Part shown: piece after piece, positions 1-7,349 of the stretch
Position numbering within the stretch: position 1 is the first letter of the stretch
Layout: each line of letters starts with the position of its first letter
Assembly (NCBI GenBank): GCA_005778115.1
Contig: SXKJ01000253.1
Coordinates: forward strand, 1-36,499
Origin: Planctomyces sp.
Lineage (GTDB): Bacteria > Planctomycetota > Planctomycetia > Planctomycetales > Planctomycetaceae
Length of the DNA stretch: 36,499 bases
Reading direction: 5' to 3'
The notes under the pieces: model-generated
Told to the model about the DNA's origin: nothing
Seen by the model: only the letters and a program-made list of their open reading frames with translations
The model's database searches: none
Made by a program: the position numbers and the translations under genes

Positions 1-3
1 GAA

Positions 4-87
4 TGCGGTCGAGAGGATTCGAACCTCCAAGCCCTTGCGGGCGCTAGCACCTCAAGCTAGTGCGTCTGCCAATTTCGCCACGACCGC
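4..87 (-). tRNA. tRNA-Leu (anticodon GAG)
   Basis: Read on the minus strand this folds as a class II tRNA. The acceptor stem pairs GCGGTCG with CGACCGC and the discriminator base is A. The anticodon stem CTAGC/GCTAG encloses loop TTGAGGT, giving anticodon GAG, which decodes leucine codons CUC and CUU. A long variable arm (CGCCCGCAAGGGC) and a GGTTCGAATCC T-arm are present. CCA is not encoded; the next bases are TTC. Length is 84 nt. Confidence 0.95.
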
Positions 88-205
88 ATATCTCTGTTTC
101 GACTTCGTCCCTCACCGAGTGTGTCTGCCAATTCCGTCCGTTATCCAGCGGTGTTTTGCGCCGGTCAGCAATCTGATGATCGCGGCCCGACGCAAGAGGG
201 GACGG

Positions 206-233
206 AGTATAGTTGCGAAGAACCGCGTCGCAA
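206..233 (-). promoter_or_regulatory. candidate sigma70-type promoter for tRNA-Leu
   Basis: On the minus strand a TTGCGA box (228-233) is separated by 16 nt from TATACT (206-211), close to -35 and -10 consensus. It lies in the 185 bp gap between the TPR gene and the tRNA and points at the tRNA, about 110 nt upstream of its 5' end. This is inferred from sequence likeness alone; nothing else was seen in this gap. Confidence 0.4.
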
Positions 234-272
234 GTTGGACAGTTCCCAGCGGCTGGGATTTATGCGAAGGGT

Positions 273-3200
273 CTACTTCAAGCCCGCAAGTAATGTCGTC
301 GCGTCCTTGGCTCGGAGGTGATTGGGGAAGCGTTTGGTGACGGTTTCAAGCGACTCGCGGGCTTTCTCGGTGTCTTTGAGTTCGATGAAGCACTTCGCGG
401 CCTCGAAGTGGCTCTGGCATTGCCATTCTTCGTAGGGATAGCCAAAGGCGGCTTCGAGGAAATGTTCGCTGGCCTCCGCGTTGTTCTTCGCGGCGAGGGC
501 GCACTGGCCCATCATGAAGCGGGCTTTGGCGGCGGTTTCGGTGCGGGTCTCTTTCGTCACCAGCATGTAGGTGGCTTTCGCCGCATCGAATTGATTTTGA
601 TTCTGCTGTGCGAAGCCGAGTCCAAAGCGGGCTTCATGGAGTTGTTCAAACTTGGGGAACGCTTGGATCAACAGCGTGAAGTGTTGTTGGGCTTGCGGCC
701 ATTGTTTGAGCTGCGTCGTGCAGGTGCCGCTACGGTAAAGAGCCTTCGCGTGGAAGCGTTCGTTCTTCGCGGTGATGACGGCCGCGTAGAGCGGCAGAGC
801 TTCGGCAAACTTGTCCTGACGGAATTGGCATTCGCCGGCGAGGAAGTTCGCATCTCCAGTGAGTGCTCCCTGTGGGAACTCTTTGATTTGATTTTGAAAG
901 GTCGTCAGCGCGGCGGGGAATTGTTTTTGATCGTGCTGGACCCAGCCGAGCTTGTAGTGCAGCCTCTCGCGCAGTTCGGGGGCCTTGGCCGCGGTGAGGC
1001 CGGAGGTGAAGGCGGTGATCGCTTCGGTCGGTTGTTTTTGAGACTCGTGGAACTCGCCGATTCGGAACCAGCTTTCGGGAGCGAGCGCGCTGTTCGGTAG
1101 TTTGGTGGCGAGCAAGCGCAGAGCGTCGGTGGCTTCCTTCTCCTTCTTGAGTTCGAGGTTGGCGAAGGCGATCTCGTAGTAGCACTTGTCGGCGTCGGGA
1201 TAGTCGGGCTTGGCGGTGAGCAATTGCGTCAGCGTCACGATCGCCGGATCAAACTGTTTCAGACCGACTTGGCACAGGGCCATCGCGAACTTGGCATCAA
1301 GGGCGTCCTTCTCCACCGCTTTGTTGGTGGCGATGAACTGCGTGAGATCCTTCAGCGCCGGATCAAATTGTTTCTGGCGGTGCTGGCAGAGACCTCGTAG
1401 GAAGAGCGCGGCGGGGACGAGTTCACTTTGCGGCTTCTCGGCGATGAGCTTCGTCAGATGTGAGATCGCGTTAGGAAAATCGGGCTTCTCGAAGAGAGCG
1501 GCTCCGCTGCCGTACAGCGCGGCGGGGACGAGGTCGCTCATCGGGAATCCGGTGACGACTTGCTGATAGAACGCGACGGCCGTGTCGGGTTTCTTGAGTC
1601 CGCGGTCGATCTCGCCGAGATGGAACAATGCTCGATCGCGCAGCTTGCTGGTGGCGATTTGATTGAGTTTGGTCAGTTCGATCGCCGCGTTCGGCGCGTC
1701 ATTGACGGCTCGCAGGCTGACGCCCAGCGCGAGTAGCACTTCGTCAATGCGATCCCAATCGGGCTTGGCTTGCTGAGCCGCTCGGAAAGAAGCGACGGCA
1801 TCGGGGTGACGTTTCATCTCACCGTGTGCTCGGCCGATGAGGTAGCGAGCTTCGGCGATCAGCGCGGGGTCTTTCAGAGTGGCGACGATGGGATTGAGAT
1901 AGGCGATGCACTCTTCAAACTTGGGGGGCTGATTGGCGGCGATGCCGGCCGAATACAGGCACAAGCCGATGCGGACCTGGGCTTGTGGAACGTGCGGGTT
2001 CGTGGGGAACTCGGTGACGAGCCGGCGGAAGAGCGGCTCGGCCTTCGCGAGATTCGCTTCCGGTTGATTCAACAGATACCCCTCGCCCCCGACGAAGACG
2101 ACTTCGGGGACCAGCGCGTGTTTCGCGAACGGAGCGGTCGCGAAGAATTGTTCGGCGTGAGCTTGTGCGTTCGGAAAGTCACCCGTCTGCAACGCGGCGA
2201 GAGCGGCTCGGTACTTGGCTTCGGGCGCGAGTTCATTGGCGGCGAACTGGCCGGCGAATTGAGCGTACAGCGGGATCGTCTCTTTGCGGCGTTCGGGGAT
2301 TTCGTAGATCGAGTCGATGCGGACCAACTGCAACGCGGGAATGAATTCGCTCTGCGGGTTCGCTGCGATCACCGGATCGACGGTCGGGACCACGTTGGCC
2401 GGTTGCTTGAGCGCGATCAACGTGCGGCCGAGCCAGTACGCGGCCTCGGGGGCGGTGGGCAGCTTTTGATTGACGACCGTCGTCAACGCGGTTTGAGCCT
2501 GCGGGAATTGTCCCGCTTTGAAGCGTGCTTTGCCTGCAGCGGTGAAAGCGGGTCCGAGCTGTTCGCTCTTCGGAAACTTCGCCGGCACGGTGTCGAGCAC
2601 AGCGGCCGCTTCGGGGAACTTGTTTTGATCAAACAGTGCTTGGCCCTGCTTCAGCGTCGCAACATCGGCCAGCGCGAAATTGGGGATAGCGGCGGCTTGC
2701 ACGAAGTGCGGTTCGGCTTCGGCGTGTTTCTTCTGAGCAACGAGCGACGTGCCGAGTCGCAGCTTGGCTTCCGGAACGAGCGGACTCTGCGGGAACTTCT
2801 GCAGCAGCGTCGTGAAGGTCGTGACCGCTTCGACGTGCTGGTCGAGATCGGCCTGGGTCGTGCCGAGTCCGTAGAACGCCTCCGGCAATATCGTCGCGGC
2901 GGGATAGGTCGCGATCACCTTCTGGTACGTGACGATCGCATTCGGTTTGTCAGCGGCGAGATACAAACACTCGGCTTGGTAGTACGTCGCGTCGGCGGCG
3001 AGCGGACTTTGTGCGAACTTCGTGGGGAGGTTGGCGAACTCGGCGGCAGCGGTCTTGAAGTCGTTGGGTTGCTTCGACGTCTGAGCCACCTGAAACAGCG
3101 TGAGTCCGAGATTGAACTGGGCTCCATCGAGATGCTTGAACTGCGGATAGGTCGCCAGGATCAGCTTGAACGTCGCGGTCGCCTCCGGCAGCTTCTTCTC

Positions 3201-3446
3201 ACTCAACTGACAGACGCCGAGTTGGTACTGCGCATTCGGAACTCGCGTGTCTTGCGGGAACGCTTTCAAGAACTCGGTCCAACGCGGCATCGCCTGCGCG
3301 AACAGCTTCTTCGATTGGAAACCGTAGGCAACGGCGTATTGTCGAGTCGCTTCTGGGTTCGGATCATCGGCCGCGCGAAGTGCCTGTGGACTGAGCAAGA
3401 AAAAGGTCAACGTGGTCGCGATGAGCGCGTGATGCAGAGACGACAT
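273..3446 (-). CDS. exported tetratricopeptide-repeat protein, 1057 aa
   Basis: After an N-terminal signal peptide (hydrophobic stretch ending LSPQALRAADD) the whole protein is made of TPR-like helical repeats, recognisable as recurring patterns such as AxYxLGxxxxxxxxxxxAxxxF followed by FPxSxLxPEA. The repeats resemble YbgF/BamD-type TPRs of cell-envelope proteins, but no catalytic domain is visible. TPR arrays bind proteins, so a scaffold role in the periplasm is inferred; the partner is unknown. The start at 3446 is chosen over an upstream ATG at 3491 because GGAGG sits 8 nt before it and it directly begins the signal peptide. It is a single-gene unit, divergent from the kinase gene. Confidence 0.85.
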   Translation of the reverse strand: MSSLHHALIATTLTFFLLSPQALRAADDPNPEATRQYAVAYGFQSKKLFAQAMPRWTEFLKAFPQDTRVPNAQYQLGVCQLSEKKLPEATATFKLILATYPQFKHLDGAQFNLGLTLFQVAQTSKQPNDFKTAAAEFANLPTKFAQSPLAADATYYQAECLYLAADKPNAIVTYQKVIATYPAATILPEAFYGLGTTQADLDQHVEAVTTFTTLLQKFPQSPLVPEAKLRLGTSLVAQKKHAEAEPHFVQAAAIPNFALADVATLKQGQALFDQNKFPEAAAVLDTVPAKFPKSEQLGPAFTAAGKARFKAGQFPQAQTALTTVVNQKLPTAPEAAYWLGRTLIALKQPANVVPTVDPVIAANPQSEFIPALQLVRIDSIYEIPERRKETIPLYAQFAGQFAANELAPEAKYRAALAALQTGDFPNAQAHAEQFFATAPFAKHALVPEVVFVGGEGYLLNQPEANLAKAEPLFRRLVTEFPTNPHVPQAQVRIGLCLYSAGIAANQPPKFEECIAYLNPIVATLKDPALIAEARYLIGRAHGEMKRHPDAVASFRAAQQAKPDWDRIDEVLLALGVSLRAVNDAPNAAIELTKLNQIATSKLRDRALFHLGEIDRGLKKPDTAVAFYQQVVTGFPMSDLVPAALYGSGAALFEKPDFPNAISHLTKLIAEKPQSELVPAALFLRGLCQHRQKQFDPALKDLTQFIATNKAVEKDALDAKFAMALCQVGLKQFDPAIVTLTQLLTAKPDYPDADKCYYEIAFANLELKKEKEATDALRLLATKLPNSALAPESWFRIGEFHESQKQPTEAITAFTSGLTAAKAPELRERLHYKLGWVQHDQKQFPAALTTFQNQIKEFPQGALTGDANFLAGECQFRQDKFAEALPLYAAVITAKNERFHAKALYRSGTCTTQLKQWPQAQQHFTLLIQAFPKFEQLHEARFGLGFAQQNQNQFDAAKATYMLVTKETRTETAAKARFMMGQCALAAKNNAEASEHFLEAAFGYPYEEWQCQSHFEAAKCFIELKDTEKARESLETVTKRFPNHLRAKDATTLLAGLK

Positions 3447-3567
3447 CGATAACCTCCGAAAGTGATGAATCAGCCGGAAAGGGACGATCACCGAGCGACA
3501 TCTTGTCGGGCAGGATCAATTTGTCGCAAGCGTGGCGGAGGCATTCCCAGAATGCGGTTGCAAAACT

Positions 3568-3632
3568 TAGCACGACGCGCAAGCGAGTGGTCAGAACGTC
3601 GGACAAACAACCACTCGCTCGCACGTCGTGTT
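3568..3632. repeat. imperfect inverted repeat in the TPR/kinase divergent gap
   Basis: A 22 bp arm at 3569-3590 (AGCACGACGCGC...) pairs with 3611-3632 at 19 of 22 positions. The stretch 3568-3591 recurs exactly (24 bp) at 6481-6504, and nearly exactly (20 of 21) inside the kinase gene at 5050-5070. It is a dispersed genomic repeat. The rest of the 289 bp divergent gap shows no gene. Confidence 0.8.
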
Positions 3633-3640
3633 GGTTTTGA

Positions 3641-3658
3641 ATCTGCCTCTAGGCAGAT
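3641..3658. promoter_or_regulatory. perfect palindrome upstream of the kinase gene
   Basis: ATCTGCCT-CT-AGGCAGAT is an 8 bp perfect stem with a 2 nt loop, about 78 bp before the kinase start. It could be an operator or simply another small palindrome; there is no further support. Confidence 0.3.
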
Positions 3659-3735
3659 AGACTGGCGATCGGCACCAATCCTTCTGCGAATCTCCTCCAT
3701 GCCTGATCCGAATCCATCCGAACCCATCCGAACCG

Positions 3736-5349
3736 TTGCACTCTGTCACCCCACCTTCCGGTACAGAGCCGGCGACGGAAGTCGGGCGGTTATCAGAATC
3801 CGATACCCACACGATCGTGGAACAAAAACAGGTCGAGTCGGGAAACGAGGGATCGCCAACGCGGGCAATGAAACCCGCCGAGGTGTCGGTTGGCTCGAAG
3901 CTCGGTCCCTATCTGCTGGTTCGCAAGCTGGGCCAAGGGGGTATGGGAGCTGTTTATGAAGCGCGGCACACGAAGCTCGACAAGACGTTTGCGTTGAAGG
4001 TGCTGCCGTCGGGGTTCGCGTCGAACGCCGCGCTGGTGTCGCGGTTCGAGCGGGAGATGAAGGCTGTCGGCAAGCTCGATCATCCCAACATCATCAAGGC
4101 CACTTACGCCGACGAATGGAACGGCGTCCTTTATCTCGTAATGGAGTACATCGAAGGGACCGATCTGTCGGTCTTGGTCAAAGAGCGTGGCGTGCTCTCG
4201 ATGCGAGACGCTTGCAAGATCATTCGGCAAGCCGCGCTGGGGTTGCAGCATGCTCACGAGCATGGCCTCGTGCATCGGGACATCAAGCCGTCGAATTTGT
4301 TTCTGACGAAGAGCGGCCAGGTGAAGTTGCTCGACCTGGGGCTCGCGCGACTCGGCAGCGATGACAATACCAATGCAGGGCTCACGGCGACGGGGCAGAT
4401 GCTCGGTACGCCGGACTACATGGCTCCTGAACAGTGGGACGATACTCACTCGGCGGATGGGCGAGCGGACTTGTACTCGCTGGGATGTACGCTGAGCTAT
4501 TTGCTGACGGGGAAAGCTCCGTTCGACACGGGCAAGGTGCGTTCGTTCCTGCACATCATGAAGTCGCACTCGGATGCGTCGCCCCCTGATCTGACCGTGC
4601 TCCGTTCCAGCGTTCCCGCCGATTTGAACGCGGTCTTCCAACGCCTGCTGGCCAAGAAACCCGAAGACCGTTTCGCCACCGCCGCCGAACTCGTCACCGC
4701 GTTGGAACCGTTCACACGTCGCGACGAACGTAGCCGTCACGCTCCGCGTGACGAGCCGAATGCTTCTCCGACCCCCAACTCCAAATCGACGTCGTCCATC
4801 ACACCACCATCTTCCTCGCGATTAACACTGGACGAGCCTTCGACGTCCACTTCGCGCTCGGCTCATCTCACGGAGCATGCTGGCAACGTTGATGCCGATT
4901 CCACAATCGCGGATTCCAATAACAGCCAGAATTCGGCAAGCGGGGCGGCGTCAGTCCCCCGGACCATCACCGAGTCGATGCACCGGGGGGCTGACGCCAT
5001 CCCGCTCGCCAAAGACTCCGTGACGAAGTCGGATTCGACTCGCCGAGCCAGCACGACGCGCCAGCGAGTGATCGCCGCTGTCTTGCTCGCCTGCGTGGTG
5101 CTGGCTGGAATCATCAACAAGGTCACCAAAAAAGACGGCACCACTCTGGAAGTGACCGTCCCCAGCGACACCAAGAAGGTCGAGATCACCGAATCTGAAA
5201 TCTCAGATTTGAAATCGGACATCTCCGACCCTGTCCCCGCTCTGCCAATGAAAGACGGCGGCACCAAATCTCCAATCGCCGATTCGGAAGCCCCATCGAC
5301 TTCGCAATCGAACGCAAGGTGGCCGAGTGGGCGATCGGCCGGAAAGTGA
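3736..5349 (+). CDS. membrane Ser/Thr protein kinase (PknB/Hanks type), frame ends before its LRR domain
   Basis: The kinase domain spans about residues 55-328. Visible are the glycine loop GQGGMG (66-71), ATP lysine in FALK (K88), HRDIKPSN with catalytic D182, a DLG motif (200-202) in place of DFG, and APE (230-232). A roughly 115-residue Ser/Thr/Ala-rich linker follows, then one membrane helix (about 445-463). A cytosolic kinase with an extracytoplasmic sensor is the usual layout. The extracytoplasmic part appears to be the LRR segment just downstream in the -1 frame: after about 5290 this frame gives a meaningless 19-residue tail, while the other frame continues as a family-typical sequence. 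The start is uncertain: TTG 3736 here, GTG 3817 or ATG 3868 are alternatives, none with a strong ribosome site. Three different dispersed repeats lie in frame in the linker and just before the helix. Confidence 0.85.
   Translation: MHSVTPPSGTEPATEVGRLSESDTHTIVEQKQVESGNEGSPTRAMKPAEVSVGSKLGPYLLVRKLGQGGMGAVYEARHTKLDKTFALKVLPSGFASNAALVSRFEREMKAVGKLDHPNIIKATYADEWNGVLYLVMEYIEGTDLSVLVKERGVLSMRDACKIIRQAALGLQHAHEHGLVHRDIKPSNLFLTKSGQVKLLDLGLARLGSDDNTNAGLTATGQMLGTPDYMAPEQWDDTHSADGRADLYSLGCTLSYLLTGKAPFDTGKVRSFLHIMKSHSDASPPDLTVLRSSVPADLNAVFQRLLAKKPEDRFATAAELVTALEPFTRRDERSRHAPRDEPNASPTPNSKSTSSITPPSSSRLTLDEPSTSTSRSAHLTEHAGNVDADSTIADSNNSQNSASGAASVPRTITESMHRGADAIPLAKDSVTKSDSTRRASTTRQRVIAAVLLACVVLAGIINKVTKKDGTTLEVTVPSDTKKVEITESEISDLKSDISDPVPALPMKDGGTKSPIADSEAPSTSQSNARWPSGRSAGK
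4730..4753 (+). repeat. GTAG-footed hairpin inside the kinase gene
   Basis: GTAG (4730-4733) is followed by CGTCACG (4735-4741), a CTCCG loop and CGTGACG (4747-4753). It lies in frame in the linker just after the kinase domain, encoding residues around SRHAPRDE. Confidence 0.7.
4935..5010. repeat. 28 bp inverted repeat pair inside the kinase gene
   Basis: Arms 4935-4962 and 4983-5010 match as reverse complements at 24 of 28 positions and encode about residues 400-425 of the kinase linker without breaking the frame. The same 28 bp unit (26 of 28 to either arm) occurs at 36452-36479 after the last gene of the window, so it is a dispersed repeat rather than ordinary coding sequence. Confidence 0.75.
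5050..5070 (+). repeat. copy of the AGCACGACGCGC repeat inside the kinase gene
   Basis: 20 of 21 bases match 3569-3589. It is read in frame as residues just before the transmembrane helix (about 439-445). Confidence 0.7.
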
Positions 5350-6272
5350 ATTTTCAGATTTCGACAGCCAAAGGCCTCCTGCAACCGACCGATCTGGCTC
5401 AGCTCCCGAACGAGCCGTTCCATGTGCATTATCTTGATCTCACGGCGCAACCCAATTTGGCGAAGAGTGACGTTGAATTGATCGGTCAGCTTCGGAAGTT
5501 GAAGACGCTCAGTCTCAGCAGAACGCAGGTCGATGACTCGTCCTTGCCAGGCATCCGTCAGTTGACCGAACTCGAATATCTCGGACTGCCCCAAACTCGC
5601 GTCACCGATGCCGGGCTCGCGGCGTTAGTCGGATTAAGAAATCTGAAAACGCTCAGCTTGGCGTTCAACCCCTTCACTGATGACGGGATGGAGGCTGTAG
5701 CCAACCTAACAAATCTGCGGACGCTTGAGTTGGGCGAGACCAAGGTCGGGAATGATGGGCTTGCCAAGCTCAAGACTCTCACGCAACTGGAATACATCGA
5801 ACTCGGTTCAGCCGTCACCGAACGAGGCTTGGATCACCTGCGTGGGCTCCCCTCCTTGACGGGCGTCAGCATGAGGTTGCCAGTGGTGACGGACGCGGTA
5901 GTAACCAATCTCCGAAAGCTGTCGAAGCTGGAACACTTGCGGGGCGTTGTAGCATCCGATGCGGACTTGGAGCGTTTGAAGTCGTTGTCCCACCTCAAGT
6001 CACTGACCTTCGATTTGAACAGATTCACGGTCTCTGGTTTGGAGTCACTCGATGCTTTCCCGACGTTGGAAACTCTCAATCTCAATGGCAGCGTGACCGT
6101 TGATGATTCCTATCTGGTGGCGGTGTCGAAGCTCAAAAAGCTCCGACAGCTTTTCGTCGATGGCACGTCGGTCACACCGGAAGGGATCGCCAAATTTCGC
6201 GAACTGCGACCAGATGTCGAACTCAGAGCCGGCGGCAGAGTGTATCCCGCCACGCCGAGCAATCCGCCCTAG
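5319..6272 (+). CDS. leucine-rich repeat domain, probably the C-terminal half of the kinase
   Basis: About nine to ten LRRs of roughly 24 residues follow the pattern LxxLxxLxLxxTxVTDxGLxxL. They are preceded by a segment (DFAIERKVAEWAIG...) that resembles the block often placed just before LRRs in planctomycete proteins. That block extends upstream of the only local start, GTG 5319, which has no ribosome site, and is open back to the C-tract at 5291-5294. The simplest reading is one kinase-membrane helix-LRR protein of about 845 aa interrupted by a 1 nt deletion or read by -1 frameshifting; independent translation from GTG 5319 is possible but less likely. It would sit outside the membrane and bind an unknown ligand. 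Confidence 0.75.
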   Translation: MAEWAIGRKVNFQISTAKGLLQPTDLAQLPNEPFHVHYLDLTAQPNLAKSDVELIGQLRKLKTLSLSRTQVDDSSLPGIRQLTELEYLGLPQTRVTDAGLAALVGLRNLKTLSLAFNPFTDDGMEAVANLTNLRTLELGETKVGNDGLAKLKTLTQLEYIELGSAVTERGLDHLRGLPSLTGVSMRLPVVTDAVVTNLRKLSKLEHLRGVVASDADLERLKSLSHLKSLTFDLNRFTVSGLESLDAFPTLETLNLNGSVTVDDSYLVAVSKLKKLRQLFVDGTSVTPEGIAKFRELRPDVELRAGGRVYPATPSNPP

Positions 6273-6294
6273 ACGCTGCAACAGTTCGACGTAG

Positions 6295-6483
6295 CGATTC
6301 TGGAAGTGGGTCTCCTGGCCCTTCCCCACCGGCCACTACCGAGGCAGCCACGGCGTCGAAGACCAAATCGTCTACGTCGCCCAGCTCCCCGACGGCTCCC
6401 AACGCACCTACACCCCCGCCGAATTCGCCGCCAGGTTCAATTGGAAGAACGACCCGGAGAAAGCCGACTTGCTGGGGAAATAG
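6295..6483 (+). pseudogene. C-terminal relic of a planctomycete protein
   Basis: A 62-codon stretch without a usable start codon reads SWPFPTGHYRGS... then VEDQIVYVAQ, TYTPAEFAARF and WKNDPEKADLLGK before a TAG. The text-like quality and the YTPAEFAxRFxWKNDP pattern resemble protein tails I recall from planctomycetes, but I cannot name the family. It begins 22 nt after the LRR stop, so it is either the end of a decayed neighbouring gene or a former tail of the kinase/LRR gene. Its TAG is the first three bases of a dispersed repeat. Confidence 0.45.
6358..6381 (+). repeat. 24 bp direct repeat, copy 1
   Basis: GAAGACCAAATCGTCTACGT plus CGCC, inside the gene relic. 23 of 24 bases are repeated at 7326-7349, so the pair brackets the REP cluster and the transposase. 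Confidence 0.8.
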
Positions 6484-6768
6484 CACGACGCGCAAGCGAG
6501 TGGTTGACGTCGTCGCAAAGCGACGCCTTGTCTTGGTCGCGGAGCGACCGCACGACGGTAGCCGTGGGTTTCAATCCACGGTTGGCGATCACACCAAACC
6601 AATGTCGTCGCGTAGCGACGATTGAACTGGTGTCACGCATTCCGCCACACAATTTGATGCGTGTCATCGCCGACGATTCAATCGTCGCTCGGCGACGAAT
6701 CTTTCGCATGGTGGCCTTTGAACCGTGGGTTGAAACCCACGGTTACCATCGGATGTCGCTCCGCGACA
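6481..6768. repeat. cluster of REP-type hairpins upstream of the transposase
   Basis: This explains the 359 bp gene-free stretch 6484-6842. It starts with a 24 bp copy of the repeat seen at 3568. Five hairpins share the form GTCGC-N3-GCGAC: 6511-6525, 6535-6549, 6605-6621, 6682-6698 and 6754-6768, with loops AAA, GGA, GTA, TCG and TCC. Two more, in opposite orientation, are built on CCGTGGG: GTAG-footed at 6558-6581, and 6721-6744 (10 bp perfect stem) with GTAA on the minus strand. The arrangement is that of head-to-head REP pairs (BIMEs). Confidence 0.85.
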
Positions 6769-6842
6769 GAATTTGTCGCGTGGATTGTTCGACCCTTTTT
6801 GGGGTAATTACTTTTGTCATCACTCGTTTGGGGAATGCTACG

Positions 6843-7295
6843 ATGGCCAACACCTACACGGCTCTGCATTACCATGTCGTCTTCAGCACCAAACATCGCG
6901 AGCGCTGGATCACGCCGGACATCGAGTCACGCATCTGGTCCTATCTCGGTGGAATCGCCCGCGACAACGGCATGAAGGCGTTGTGCATCGGCGGGATTGA
7001 AGACCACGTTCATTTGCTGCTCGGAGCACTGCCAACCCTTGCGCCAGCCAAGGCCGCGCAACTCATTAAAGGAGGCTCTTCCAAGTGGATTCACAACACC
7101 TTTCCCAATCTTTCGACATTCGCCTGGCAAGACGGCTACGGAGCGTTCACCGTCAGCAAATCGAACATCCCCGGCGTGATCGACTACATCCAAAAGCAAC
7201 GCGAGCATCACATGGCCAAGACGTTTCAGGATGAGTTTGTCGAAATTCTCCGTCGGCACGAAATCGACTACGAAGAGAAATATCTCTGGGATTGA
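6843..7295 (+). CDS. tnpA: IS200-like Y1 (HUH) transposase TnpA, 150 aa
   Basis: The protein starts MANTYTALHYHVVFSTKHR, typical of IS200/IS605 TnpA. The HUH motif is the HVH of IEDHVHLLL, and the nucleophile is probably the tyrosine in VIDYIQKQREHH. The end EIDYEEKYLWD is also typical, and the length is normal for the family, so it looks intact. Such enzymes cut and join single-stranded DNA at hairpins next to short tetranucleotides. No TnpB or IscB gene accompanies it. The open frame runs upstream to 6306 but only through repeats, so ATG 6843 is taken. Clear element ends were not identified; it may be a solo IS200 or a REP-associated transposase (RAYT-like) given the hairpins beside it. Confidence 0.9.
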   Translation: MANTYTALHYHVVFSTKHRERWITPDIESRIWSYLGGIARDNGMKALCIGGIEDHVHLLLGALPTLAPAKAAQLIKGGSSKWIHNTFPNLSTFAWQDGYGAFTVSKSNIPGVIDYIQKQREHHMAKTFQDEFVEILRRHEIDYEEKYLWD

Positions 7296-7325
7296 ACGCG
7301 CTTCGTTTCAATTCATCGGAAGATT

Positions 7326-7349
7326 GAAGACCAAATCGTCTAGGTCGCC
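7326..7349 (+). repeat. 24 bp direct repeat, copy 2
   Basis: 23 of 24 bases match 6358-6381 (C to G change). It ends on the first base of the sulfatase stop codon region. Confidence 0.8.

Noticed and set aside
1770..3452. 560-codon open frame on the plus strand
   Set aside because: It is antisense to the TPR gene, is rich in Arg/Gly/Glu/Leu without domains, and arises from the high-GC codon pattern of the true gene.
6481..6790. Possible CRISPR array
   Set aside because: The repeats are unequal hairpins of several types without regular spacers, and no cas gene is present.
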